From positions 1,533,346 through 1,597,345 of the forward strand of contig NZ_JACXZA010000001.1 of NCBI RefSeq assembly GCF_014779765.1: a stretch of 64,000 bases of DNA, in the 5' to 3' direction. The first letter of the stretch is position 1, and each line of letters begins with the position of its first letter. This DNA comes from Paenibacillus terricola (lineage in GTDB: Bacteria > Bacillota > Bacilli > Paenibacillales > Paenibacillaceae). The notes under the pieces were generated by a model, which saw only the letters and a program-made list of their open reading frames with translations, did not search any database and had not been told where the DNA came from. This document shows positions 17,902-26,393 of this stretch, one piece after another. The translations under genes were made by a program, and so were the position numbers.

Positions 17902-19771
17902 TTCGAATAAGACGGAACCTGTTGTGATGCCGATGGGTGGCCATCGTCCTCCAGGCGGAGCCTTCGCTGGCAGAGGACGGGGGCCAGGAGGCAAGCCCAA
18001 GAATGCGTTCGGCGTACTTCGTAGGCTTTGGAGCTTCGTTGGTCCTGAACGATTGCGATTGTCGTTCATCTTCTGTTTTGTCATTATCTCTGCAGCGATC
18101 GGACTCTTAACCCCTTATTGGATCGGCCGCGCTATCGATACGATGAAAGGCGGCAGCGTCGACTTCGATCTGCTGCGATATTTCTTGATCGCGATGGCGG
18201 TTGCATATGTAACCGATGCTTGTCTTGGCTTCGTGCAAGGCCGCTGGATGGCGGGCGTTGCGCAGCGTATTGTGGTCCGGCTTAGAAGGACGCTGTACGA
18301 GAAATTGCAGCAGCTGCCGCTTGCGTATTTTGACAGCCGCCGTCATGGTGATGTGATGAGTCGTTTGTCCAACGACATTGACAACGTTAGCAATACGATC
18401 TCGCAATCGACGACGCAGCTCATGTCGGGCATACTCGGCATTGGCGGCTCGCTCGTCATGATGCTTGTGCTCAGCCCGACGCTGACGCTGGCTAGTCTCA
18501 TCACCGTACCGCTCGTCTATACGCTAACTCGCATGATTACACGAAGAACGAGAGATCTGTTCAAAGCACAGCAGACGCAGCTCGGAGCGCTGAATGGGCA
18601 TATCGAGGAGACGATCTCTGGCGTCCAAGTCGTGCAGGCGTTCAACCAGGAGCAGCGTGCGATTGAAGAATTCAATGAAATTAACGATAAGCTGCGGGAG
18701 ACGAGCTACAAAGCGCAGGTATGGTCCGGTCTGCTCATGCCGCTCCTTAGCGTTATTAGTAATATCGGGTTCGCGTCTGTCGCTATTGTAGGCGGTATTC
18801 TTGGCGTCAAAGGGATGTTGTCCGTCGGTGTCATCGCCAGCTTCATTACGTATTCACGCCAATTCGTGCGGCCGCTGAACGATCTGGCTGCAACGTATAA
18901 CGTGCTGCAATCGGGTCTTGCCGGTGCTGAGCGGGTATTCGAGGCGTTGGACGAGAAAGAGGAGCCAGCCAATTCCCCGCAAGCGGTGGAGATGAATAGT
19001 CCGGCGGGACGAGTGGAGTTCGAGCATGTTAAGTTCGGCTACAAGGCTGATGAACCGATTATTAAAGACATCAATTTCGTCGCGCCAGCGGGAAGCTCTA
19101 CGGCGATCATTGGTCCAACGGGTGCTGGCAAAACGACCATCATTCAGCTGCTGACGCGCTTCTATGATCCTACAGCAGGCAAAATCACGATCGATGGGAT
19201 CGAGATCGATCAATATACGCGCGATAGCCTGCGCCGAAGCTTCGGCGTCGTCCTGCAGGATACGTATTTGTTCACGGGCACCATTCGTGACAATCTAAAG
19301 TATGGCAACCCTGACGCGACCGATGCAGAGATGAGAGAAGCGGCGAAGCTCGCGAATGCTGACCCGTTCATCCAGCGACTGCCGAACAAGTACGACACAA
19401 TGCTAAGCGAGAACGGCGGCAACTTGAGCCAAGGCCAACGACAGCTCCTCGCGATCGCGCGCGTCATGCTGGCGAAGCCTTCGATGCTCATCTTGGACGA
19501 AGCGACGAGTTCCATCGATACGCGTACCGAGCTGCATATCCAAGAGGCGATGGCCAAGTTGATGGAAGGCCGCACGAGCTTCATTATTGCGCATCGTCTG
19601 AACACCATTCGAGATGCAGACACAATCATGGTCATCGATAAAGGCCATATCGTCGAGCATGGCAGCCACGAGCAGCTATTGGAGCAGCAAGGCGCCTACT
19701 ATCGGATGATGAGCAGCGCATCCGTCCACGGTCAAGCCGAGGCAACAGAAGCCGAAGCGGACCAGTACTGA
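17876..19771 (+). CDS. ABC exporter half-transporter with canonical catalytic site (YfiC-like)
   Basis: A 631-residue fused permease/ATPase with a Gly/Pro/Arg-rich N-terminal extension of about 45 residues before the first membrane segment. The ATPase has Walker A GPTGAGKTT (about 412), a non-canonical signature LSQGQRQ (about 516), Walker B LILDEATSSID with the catalytic Glu (about 538), and H-loop IAHRLNT. Its altered signature faces the altered Walker B of the partner at 16135, so one composite site is degenerate and one is intact. AAGGAGG (17860-17866) nine bases before ATG 17876 fixes the start. Confidence 0.92.
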   Translation: MPQQPNRSDSNKTEPVVMPMGGHRPPGGAFAGRGRGPGGKPKNAFGVLRRLWSFVGPERLRLSFIFCFVIISAAIGLLTPYWIGRAIDTMKGGSVDFDLLRYFLIAMAVAYVTDACLGFVQGRWMAGVAQRIVVRLRRTLYEKLQQLPLAYFDSRRHGDVMSRLSNDIDNVSNTISQSTTQLMSGILGIGGSLVMMLVLSPTLTLASLITVPLVYTLTRMITRRTRDLFKAQQTQLGALNGHIEETISGVQVVQAFNQEQRAIEEFNEINDKLRETSYKAQVWSGLLMPLLSVISNIGFASVAIVGGILGVKGMLSVGVIASFITYSRQFVRPLNDLAATYNVLQSGLAGAERVFEALDEKEEPANSPQAVEMNSPAGRVEFEHVKFGYKADEPIIKDINFVAPAGSSTAIIGPTGAGKTTIIQLLTRFYDPTAGKITIDGIEIDQYTRDSLRRSFGVVLQDTYLFTGTIRDNLKYGNPDATDAEMREAAKLANADPFIQRLPNKYDTMLSENGGNLSQGQRQLLAIARVMLAKPSMLILDEATSSIDTRTELHIQEAMAKLMEGRTSFIIAHRLNTIRDADTIMVIDKGHIVEHGSHEQLLEQQGAYYRMMSSASVHGQAEATEAEADQY

Positions 19772-19899
19772 CTCGTCAAACGCTTGATCCAACATCGTAA
19801 ATTCCGCATACCGTATGGCGTTTGGTTGCAACGGTTGTAACCGCTACTTTTCCAAATGCAGCAAATATACCGAAATCGCCACCATCACAACCATTAAAT

Positions 19900-19954
19900 A
19901 AGCCTCCAGTGTGCCGCTCGCTCTGAAGTAGAGCAGCAAGCTGGAGGCTTTTGT
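19900..19954 (+). terminator. terminator after the ABC exporter pair
   Basis: AAGCCTCCAG and CTGGAGGCTT pair across a long loop that itself contains GCTCTGAAGTAGAGC. TTTGTTT follows. Confidence 0.8.
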
Positions 19955-19988
19955 TTATCATTATCACCAATTATCCTGAAGTAACTTG

Positions 19989-20224
19989 TCAGCAGAAAAG
20001 GAGAGCGTGTCCCACAGGGACGAAAGCGGGTAAAAGCTCGCATGATGGGTCTCAACGAACACGTAGGCAATTGCACAACCATTCTTAGAACCCGCATACG
20101 TAAAGCGTGTCCCGCAGGGACGAAAGCGAGCATACGCTCAACCGTACATAGACCAGTCCTTCCGGGGTCCCGGGGTTGGAAACCCCGGGGGCCCTCCCTT
20201 GCAGGGAGGGTTTGGGTGGGTAGA
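19989..20224. repeat. hairpin-rich repeat, copy 1
   Basis: A 236-bp unit repeated at exactly +320 bp with substitutions but no insertion or deletion. It contains two copies of AGCGTGTCCCrCAGGGACG followed by AAAGCG (20004-20028 and 20104-20128), each able to form the GTCCC/GGGAC hairpin. It also has CCCGGGGTT/AACCCCGGG (20169-20177 with 20181-20189) and CCCTCCC/GGGAGGG (20192-20198 with 20204-20210). A run of 12 G (20239-20250) lies just after it. Open frames on the minus strand arise only from its base composition. Confidence 0.85.
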
Positions 20225-20308
20225 GCTCTTGAGAGTTTGGGGGGGGGGGGTAGGACAGGAGAAAGCGCCGCATGTTGGAACTTATCACTCATAGCAAATA
20301 GTAAATCA

Positions 20309-20544
20309 TCAGCAGAAAAGGAGAGCGTGTCCCACAGGGACGAAAGCGGGTATAAGCTCGCCTGATGGGTCTCATCGAACAAGTATGCACGTGCCCAACC
20401 ACTCCTAGATTCCTCGCACGTAAAGCGTGTCCCGCAGGGACGTAAGCGAGGAGATGCTCAACTGTACATAGACCAGTCTTTCCGGGGTCCCGGGGTTGGA
20501 AACCCTGGGGGCCCTCCCTTGCAGGGAGGGTTTGGGTGGGTAGA
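20309..20544. repeat. hairpin-rich repeat, copy 2
   Basis: The second copy of the 236-bp unit has the GTCCC/GGGAC motif at 20324-20348 and 20424-20448. The stems are kept: the one change in the AACCCCGGG arm (to AACCCTGGG) still allows G-U pairing in RNA. It ends seven bases from the stop codon of the lipoprotein gene on the minus strand, so it may also serve as that gene's 3' end. It is probably a dispersed element; other genomic copies cannot be checked here. Confidence 0.85.
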
Positions 20545-20550
20545 AAAATC

Positions 20551-21120
20551 TTACGCAGGCATCGGCGTAGCCGTCGGCTTCGCATACCCGACTCGGTATG
20601 CATCATCGATAGCTGTGCGAATCTCCTTCACGGACTTACCTTCCTGCTTCATCTGAACAGTCTGCAGCACGGTATTCACGCATACATCACAGCGCGTCCC
20701 GTGGTCATCCCAGACAACGGAACCATCTTCATTGACTTCGGCAATGAAGCAGTTCAAGTTGCTTTCATGTCCAGCACTGCCGCCGCAGCCGCAATAGCAT
20801 GGAATCCATGCAAGCGTGTCACGCGTAATCGCAGCTGCTTGATAGGCGAGCACTACTTTCTCCGACTGTCCATCGAGGAAAGAAGGGAGTACGTCTAACG
20901 ATGCTGTCGTTTCCTGAACATCGCCGTTAGCAAGCTGCGTCGTCTCCGTATGTACATGCCCAGCATGCGTTTCAGTGGGTTGACTTGCCTTTGTTCCATC
21001 AACAGCTTCACCTGCATGTTTGCTGTCGCTGCTCCCGCAGCCAGACAACAATGCGGCGCATACGACGCCAGTCATGAGGAACGTCATCGTATATTTACGG
21101 GGGTTCCGATAGTCGTTCAT
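20551..21120 (-). CDS. PCYCGC-motif lipoprotein
   Basis: A 189-residue secreted lipoprotein. The signal peptide with lipobox LLSGC puts Cys at about residue 28, followed by a Ser/Asp/His-rich spacer. The C-terminal domain has IPCYCGCGG at about residue 105, then NLNCF and RCDVCV, the cysteine pattern of the PCYCGC family. The cysteines could bind metal or act in thiol chemistry outside the membrane; the function is unknown. GGAGGAG lies four bases before the ATG. Confidence 0.88.
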   Translation of the reverse strand: MNDYRNPRKYTMTFLMTGVVCAALLSGCGSSDSKHAGEAVDGTKASQPTETHAGHVHTETTQLANGDVQETTASLDVLPSFLDGQSEKVVLAYQAAAITRDTLAWIPCYCGCGGSAGHESNLNCFIAEVNEDGSVVWDDHGTRCDVCVNTVLQTVQMKQEGKSVKEIRTAIDDAYRVGYAKPTATPMPA

Positions 21121-21162
21121 TTTACTCCTCCTGACATCAGGATCTTTGAACGGAGTTCAAAG

Positions 21163-21810
21163 TCATTCTGATTTATAATTTTCGAGTAAATGTTGCATAG
21201 TGGATTCGACTTTGTCCATCCATTCGCCGGCTTGATCGGCAAGCAATACAGACCAGCCAAGAGACTCGGCTTGCTGGAGATTATTCGCAGAATCATCAAT
21301 GAACAGAATCGGACCTTCCGCGTCGCCGATTGCAGCAACTGCGTGCTGATAGATGCTCACATTCGGTTTGAAGGAGCCGGCGCGGCTTGATACCGTCATG
21401 CTCGTGAAATGCTGGGCGTAATCGGCAAGCTTCGGATCCAGCCATTCTGTCCGATGATTGCTCAGGATATGTAAGTCAGCGAGCTGTTTCCATTGTACGA
21501 GCCGCTCCAGCGAAGGCAGCGGCACGAGGTTGTCCATAATCATGGTACGACCATCTTCCTCCGTAAGAGAAGGGCAGTATTGGTTCATCCACTTCCAGAA
21601 CTGCGGTTCTTCTACGGCGCCTGACCACAGGTCATCGCGAACTTCGCTTTTGTATCGTGAACGGATTTCAGAATAATCCACACCAGTACGTTCAACAAGC
21701 TGTGTCCAGAACGTTGGTGTCAGATTTGACAAAAGCACACCGCCAACGTCCAGAATAAGTTGAACTCTCACAGAACGTGCAGCTGTATCTTTATTATCGC
21801 TGTTAGACAT
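21163..21810 (-). CDS. HAD-superfamily hydrolase (YihX-like)
   Basis: A 215-residue HAD enzyme. Motif I is LILDVGGVLL with the nucleophilic Asp; the second Asp of DxD is Gly, as in YihX-type phosphatases (DLGNV). Motif II is HILSNHR, motif III is the Lys in AGSFKPN and motif IV is LFIDDSANNLQQAESLGW. Such proteins dephosphorylate small sugar phosphates or nucleotides. AGGAGAG lies 12 bases before the ATG. It is encoded just upstream of the lipoprotein gene on the same strand. Confidence 0.88.
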   Translation of the reverse strand: MSNSDNKDTAARSVRVQLILDVGGVLLSNLTPTFWTQLVERTGVDYSEIRSRYKSEVRDDLWSGAVEEPQFWKWMNQYCPSLTEEDGRTMIMDNLVPLPSLERLVQWKQLADLHILSNHRTEWLDPKLADYAQHFTSMTVSSRAGSFKPNVSIYQHAVAAIGDAEGPILFIDDSANNLQQAESLGWSVLLADQAGEWMDKVESTMQHLLENYKSE

Positions 21811-21990
21811 AATCGTTGAACTCTCCTAAAAGCTGTTAATTGGACTCCGTTTCATACGCGTCTTATCATATCATGACGGGTATAAACATTGAAGCTTTCG
21901 CACGCTTTCATTTGTTTCTTATGGAGTCTCCTTATATAATCAGGAAGATAAGAGTTAACTGGCTTTAAGGGATTAGGAGGAGAATACATA

Positions 21991-23076
21991 ATGACGAATG
22001 AACAATCCAGACTGCTCGTGTTCGTCGGCTCGTACGCAGAGGCGGATTCGAATGGTGTATACGTGCTTCAATTCGATGAAAGCTCGGAGCAGCTTACTCA
22101 GCTGCATGGCTACAGCGGCTTGAAGAATCCGACGTTCTTAAACGTTGATGCAGCTCGTAATCGTCTCTACGCCATTACGGAAGGCAAGAATGCCGATGGC
22201 AGCAAAAATGGTGAGGCTGTCGCATACGCAATCTCGCCAGCGGACGGTTCGCTTACACAGCTGAACCGCGAATTTACAGTAAGTGCACCTACTTGCCACA
22301 TCCAACGGGATGCCAATAGTGAGTACATAACGGTAGCAAGCTACCATGGCGGCATGGTTGGCCTCAGCGCCCTAACGGAAGATGGTCGTATTGGCGAGCA
22401 GCTTGATGTGCAGCAGCATGCAGGCAGCAGCGTTCATCCTGAACGTCAAGATCGTCCGCATCCGCACTCGTCGATGTTCAGCCCAGACGGCAAATACCTA
22501 TACGTGCAGGACCTTGGACTTGATCGGATCCGTATTTATTCGATCGATCGCGATGCGAAGAAGCTTGTGCCGCAAGGCGAGACGGTTATTCACCCGGGCG
22601 GCGGCCCGCGCCATATCGCATTCCACCCGACAGCTCCTTATGCTTATGTCATCAACGAAGTGGATTCGACGGTAACAGCTTTCACCTATCATGCAGATAA
22701 TGGTGCTCTGACTGAGATCCAGACGCTGTCGACACTGCCGCCTGAAGGTTTTGAAGGCGAGAACACCTGCGCAGAGATCACGGTCTCGAAGGATGGACGT
22801 TTCGTCTACGGCTCGAACCGCGGCCACGACAGCATCGTTGTGTATGCGATTGATGCAGCAACGGGCAAGCTGTCGACGATTCAATATATTTCGGTCGAAG
22901 GCGGCCATCCGCGCCACTTCGCTCTGACACCTAGCGGCAGCCATCTGCTTGCTGCTAATCGCGACACGAATAACATCGCGGTGTTCCGCGTCAATCGGGA
23001 CAGCGGCGAGCTGACGTTTACAGGCAACAGCTTGTCGATTTCGCAGCCGGTCTGCGTATTGCCAACGTATTATTAG
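21991..23076 (+). CDS. lactonase family protein (6-phosphogluconolactonase-like beta-propeller)
   Basis: A 361-residue seven-bladed propeller enzyme of the YkgB/Pgl type. Recognisable repeats include VFVGSYAE, HPHSSMFSPDGKYLYVQDLGLDRI, HPGGGPRHIAFHPTAPYAYVINE, CAEITVSKDGRFVYGSNRGHDSI and GGHPRHFALTPSGSHLLAANRDTNNI. The His/Glu/Arg pattern in these blades is where the family places the active site. It would hydrolyse 6-phosphogluconolactone or a related sugar lactone in the cytoplasm. TAGGAGGAG precedes the ATG. Confidence 0.9.
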   Translation: MTNEQSRLLVFVGSYAEADSNGVYVLQFDESSEQLTQLHGYSGLKNPTFLNVDAARNRLYAITEGKNADGSKNGEAVAYAISPADGSLTQLNREFTVSAPTCHIQRDANSEYITVASYHGGMVGLSALTEDGRIGEQLDVQQHAGSSVHPERQDRPHPHSSMFSPDGKYLYVQDLGLDRIRIYSIDRDAKKLVPQGETVIHPGGGPRHIAFHPTAPYAYVINEVDSTVTAFTYHADNGALTEIQTLSTLPPEGFEGENTCAEITVSKDGRFVYGSNRGHDSIVVYAIDAATGKLSTIQYISVEGGHPRHFALTPSGSHLLAANRDTNNIAVFRVNRDSGELTFTGNSLSISQPVCVLPTYY

Positions 23077-23110
23077 GATAGGAAGCGGGTACAACTCGCT
23101 TCGAACAAAC

Positions 23111-23158
23111 AAGGGGTTGTCTCCTACGGTTCATAGAACCGTAAGGGACAACCCCTAA
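23111..23158. terminator. bidirectional terminator between the lactonase and the 23163 gene
   Basis: Two stacked perfect stems, AAGGGGTTGTC/GACAACCCCT and TACGGTTC/GAACCGTA, form one long hairpin between convergent genes. Confidence 0.85.
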
Positions 23159-23162
23159 CTTA

Positions 23163-23702
23163 TTATTTGACGCGGCGGAAGCCTTCCTCGGTCAGATACT
23201 CAACCGATTCTGCTTCAGTCTCGAACGCACAGTCCAGCGCATCCAGTGCCCAGATATACCACAGCTCTGCATCATCTTCGTAGCGAAGGACGAGCGTATT
23301 GCCTTTCTTATCCTGCCACAGCTGCTGCAAGGAATCCGGCGCATCCAGTTCAGTTGCAGCCGGCTCTTCCTTCGGCTTCTTAGGCGGCTTCGGCGTGATG
23401 GCGAGCGCTTCAGGCGAATCCGTCAACTCGCTCAGCGATGCGATCGACTGGGAGAGCAGCGCATGCAGCTCATCGGCATCGAGGTCACGAATGTTGACGA
23501 GCCCTTTGGCATCTTTGCGCGGATCGTTCAGAAGTCCGGCATAGACGAAACCATTTCCGTTCGGGTGAAGATGGTAGACGATATTTTTTCGATCATAGAC
23601 ACTTTCTTCGTATTGGAAATTAATGCGTCCCAGCGATACATCATTACGCTGCAGTTGTGGGAATGACTCGATAATCGACAACTTTTGTTCAAAAGTAAGC
23701 AT
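23163..23702 (-). CDS. conserved-looking protein of unknown function
   Basis: A 179-residue acidic soluble protein that I do not recognise. The N-terminal half (FEQKLSIIESFPQLQRND ... YHLHPNGNGFVYAG) and C-terminal half (LQQLWQDKKGNTLVLRYEDDAELWYIWALD) are joined by a Pro/Lys-rich linker (PKPPKKPKEEPAA). The C-terminal part reads like a small domain with a conserved-looking aromatic core. GGAGG lies seven bases before the ATG. It is a single gene with the shared terminator at its 3' end. Confidence 0.7.
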   Translation of the reverse strand: MLTFEQKLSIIESFPQLQRNDVSLGRINFQYEESVYDRKNIVYHLHPNGNGFVYAGLLNDPRKDAKGLVNIRDLDADELHALLSQSIASLSELTDSPEALAITPKPPKKPKEEPAATELDAPDSLQQLWQDKKGNTLVLRYEDDAELWYIWALDALDCAFETEAESVEYLTEEGFRRVK

Positions 23703-23927
23703 GAATTTCCTCCGGCAATCAGGTAGTAGAATTGCCTGTCATTATAGCACATGAAGCGATAGAAGACCAAATATGACCAATGAATAAGCATTGATTCTTG
23801 ATCCAGCTCTCGAAATTCGTCCATGGACCAGAGATATTACGTTCTTGACCTATCATAGCCGCTTGCAAACGCCTTTAAATATGCTAGGATGGAAAGAAAT
23901 TGTGCAGGTTATTAAGGGGCGATCATC

Positions 23928-24401
23928 ATGGTGACAGAACCGAATCAAACCCAAGATCGTATGCCGATTATATTGCTGGTGGATGGCGATTGCGCCTTGT
24001 GTCACGGCATGACCAAGTTTGCTGTTCGTCGGGATAAGCGCCAGCGGTTCCGAATTGCTGCGCTGCAATCGGAAATTGGCAGCAAGCTGCTAGCCCATGC
24101 TGGTATGGATGCGCAGAAGCTCGATTCGCTTGTGCTTATGGAAGGCGGACGGGTCTACACCAAATCTGGTGCTGCATTGCGTGTATTTCGAAGACTTGGC
24201 GGCCTGTGGCCGTTGTTATATGCAGCGATCGTTCTACCCGCACCCATACGCGATTATGGCTATTCATGGATCGCAAAGATCCGCTATCGGATGTTCGGGC
24301 AAGCGGATATCTGTATGCTGCCGACAGCAGCAGGCAGACAGCGCTTCATCGACGACGGAGAGCCGCTGCACCATTTGATTGAAACGAAGAAGCATGCATA
24401 A
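23928..24401 (+). CDS. DCC/DUF393 family thiol-disulfide oxidoreductase-like protein
   Basis: A 157-residue protein of the DCC family. VDGDCALCHGMTKF gives the DxxCxxC motif (here DGDCALC), followed by IAALQSEIGSKLL, LDSLVLMEGGRVYTKSGAALRVFRRLGG, and IAKIRYRMFGQADICMLP, all in the family's usual order. The two cysteines suggest a thiol-redox role, although activity of the family is not established. AAGGGGCGATC precedes ATG 23928. Confidence 0.88.
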   Translation: MVTEPNQTQDRMPIILLVDGDCALCHGMTKFAVRRDKRQRFRIAALQSEIGSKLLAHAGMDAQKLDSLVLMEGGRVYTKSGAALRVFRRLGGLWPLLYAAIVLPAPIRDYGYSWIAKIRYRMFGQADICMLPTAAGRQRFIDDGEPLHHLIETKKHA

Positions 24402-24472
24402 TTGCTTGGTTAAGGACTGCTTAAGCCGCCTTCCAATGTGTTAATGAAGGAGAAGGAAGGAGGAGGCCTGTT

Positions 24473-25255
24473 TTGTGGCTTGTAACTGCAATCATTGTTG
24501 TTGCTATTGTGTTAATCGCTTATGTGTTGTTGATTGTACCGACGCAATGGCTTAAGCTGGAGCGTGTACGGGTACCTTCCGCCAATCTGGGCATTCGGGT
24601 GCTCCAAATCAGCGATGTGCATGTGGAATTTACACGTATATCGGCTCGAAGAATTAATCGAATCATTAAGCAGCAGCAGCCGGATTACATATGCGTAACC
24701 GGTGACTTCACACAGAAAGCGAAACATCTGCCGAAAGTGAAATGTTATGCCGAAGCTATCGGTGAGGCAGGCATTCCCGTATACGCCGTGCTCGGCAATC
24801 ATGATTACCGATTGGCAGAACCGGAACGCTTGCGGCTTATCTCGATCCTGGAGCAGGCTGGATTCACGGTATTGCTTAATGATTCAGTTCTTATCGATGG
24901 CAAATTCCGCCTAGTCGGCATCGACGATTATGGCTCGAAGAAGAGCGATATAGAGAAGGCTCTCGCTAAGGTAGAGGTGGAAGAGCCGGTTGTCGTCATT
25001 ACGCATGATCCGAATATTTTATTATGGATGAAGCCTCAATTTCGTTATTTGATGGCGGGACATTTTCACGGGATGCAATTCAACGTCCCGCCGCTGTTTC
25101 GTTTCATTAACAAGGGTATATTAGCAGCAAGCGGAATCATTAAAGGGCTGCACTGGTATGGCGGCTGTCCAATCTATATCTCGAGAGGGATGGGTCAGAC
25201 ATCCCCGAATGCTAGGTTGTTCATAAACTGTGAAGTTACGCTGCATGAGCTGTAG
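24473..25255 (+). CDS. membrane-anchored metallophosphoesterase (YkuE-like)
   Basis: A 260-residue calcineurin-like phosphoesterase with one N-terminal membrane segment (residues 1-22). Metal-binding motifs are ISDVHVEF (about 47), VTGDFTQ (about 76), VLGNHDYR (about 107), ITHDPN (about 176) and AGHFHG (about 196). Similar proteins include B. subtilis YkuE and UDP-diacylglucosamine pyrophosphatase-like enzymes; the substrate is unknown. The start is TTG 24473, placed six bases after GGAGGAGG, and no ATG or GTG fits. Confidence 0.87.
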   Translation: MWLVTAIIVVAIVLIAYVLLIVPTQWLKLERVRVPSANLGIRVLQISDVHVEFTRISARRINRIIKQQQPDYICVTGDFTQKAKHLPKVKCYAEAIGEAGIPVYAVLGNHDYRLAEPERLRLISILEQAGFTVLLNDSVLIDGKFRLVGIDDYGSKKSDIEKALAKVEVEEPVVVITHDPNILLWMKPQFRYLMAGHFHGMQFNVPPLFRFINKGILAASGIIKGLHWYGGCPIYISRGMGQTSPNARLFINCEVTLHEL

Positions 25256-25265
25256 AGTCTCAAAC

Positions 25266-26039
25266 CTACTTCATGGATGGAGCCTCTGCAGCTAGTTCAG
25301 CTATTCGGCGGTTTATATTATCAGACTCGTAAACTCCGCCGTGATAACAGATGACACGATCAATCACAAAATCTGCGAATCGTTCCAGTGAACGCACGGC
25401 TTGCCCATAATCCACACAAGTATGGGGGAAAGATGGTCTAAGCTGATTGTCTACGACAACCAATGCATCGGCAGCAATCAGGGTGCGTGTAGGTTCGTGG
25501 TACAAGCTTATATGCCCTGGCGTATGTCCTGGCGTCTCGATGATGACAATGCCGCCGCAAGCTGGCAGTCGATCGCCATCCTTAATGGTCCGATCGACCT
25601 GTGCGCTTGGCGGCGATTCGAATAATGCCCGGAAGGCCTTCTTGAATGCTTCGGGCGTCCCTGGCGGCATCACTGCGTCCAGATTCTCGAGCACCTCATC
25701 GGTAACTTTAATCAAACGTTTGTCCCCTTGAATGTACGGCTTCTCGAGCGAATGCGCCAATACTTCAACACTCCGCTGATTCCTCGCGAACTCCAACAGT
25801 GCAGGCAGACCGCCGATATGATCGATGTCTTGATGCGTTACAATGACTTGAGAGAGCTTAGCGATCTCGATTCCTGCATTCTCGAACCCCTGTTGCAAGT
25901 CTGCAAGCCTTCCCGGATATCCCGCGTCAATTAATACAGCATCCTTGTCATCCGCAAGAAGTACAGGATAAACCGTGTCCGGTTTCCCCATTGCGCTAGT
26001 CGTCACTGCCGCCAAATAAACGCCATTCGTTACTTGCAT
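25266..26039 (-). CDS. MBL-fold metallo-hydrolase (YflN-type)
   Basis: A 257-residue metallo-beta-lactamase-fold enzyme. VTHQDIDHIGG replaces the usual HxHxDH by HxDxDH, a variant common in the YflN-like subgroup. GHTPGHISLYHE and the bridging Asp in IAADALVV follow. The AGGAGGGTA site favours the ATG at 26039 (9-base gap) over the ATG at 26045. It converges with the phosphoesterase gene with only 10 bases between stops. A perfect-consensus promoter lies upstream. Confidence 0.87.
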   Translation of the reverse strand: MQVTNGVYLAAVTTSAMGKPDTVYPVLLADDKDAVLIDAGYPGRLADLQQGFENAGIEIAKLSQVIVTHQDIDHIGGLPALLEFARNQRSVEVLAHSLEKPYIQGDKRLIKVTDEVLENLDAVMPPGTPEAFKKAFRALFESPPSAQVDRTIKDGDRLPACGGIVIIETPGHTPGHISLYHEPTRTLIAADALVVVDNQLRPSFPHTCVDYGQAVRSLERFADFVIDRVICYHGGVYESDNINRRIAELAAEAPSMK

Positions 26040-26143
26040 ATGCATTACCCTCCTAGATCGATTCGTCGCATGAGAAGCTGTAAGCCTGATGCGTGTTCCT
26101 ATCTTAAAGGCGAATGACACATATGTAAATAGAAAAATATTTT

Positions 26144-26172
26144 ATTATAACACAAAAATAATTATTTGTCAA
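26144..26172 (-). promoter_or_regulatory. consensus sigma-A promoter of the MBL-fold gene
   Basis: On the minus strand TTGACA (26172-26167) and TATAAT (26149-26144) match the sigma-A consensus at all 12 positions with a 17-base spacer in a very AT-rich stretch. The leader is about 95 bases. The other side of this 354-base gap (26173-26393) shows no clear promoter for the serine hydrolase. Confidence 0.88.
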
Positions 26173-26393
26173 TACAGAAAAACAAGTACACCGGCAGGAC
26201 ATACAACCAATTTTGTGTCTGATGGATGCCTCTAACACGTACCCAATCATTATGTTGATCGTTCTCTAATATCATAGTTGCAGTCGACCGATCGTTCCTC
26301 AGATGTGATATGTTTATAGAGGTGAACAAGAACTTATAGTGAAATAAGACATATTCATTCCATTACACGACGATACAGGAGGTTTCCTTCCCT

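Noticed and set aside
20004..20448. Four short palindromic repeats as a CRISPR array
   Set aside because: Spacing between the repeats is 100 and 220 bp, the intervening sequences are themselves duplicated, and no cas gene is near.
19894..20606. Minus-strand frames sharing a repeated PAREGP-type translation
   Set aside because: They arise from the two copies of the hairpin repeat. The shared peptide comes from the repeat DNA, starts lack ribosome binding sites, and the frames break differently in each copy.
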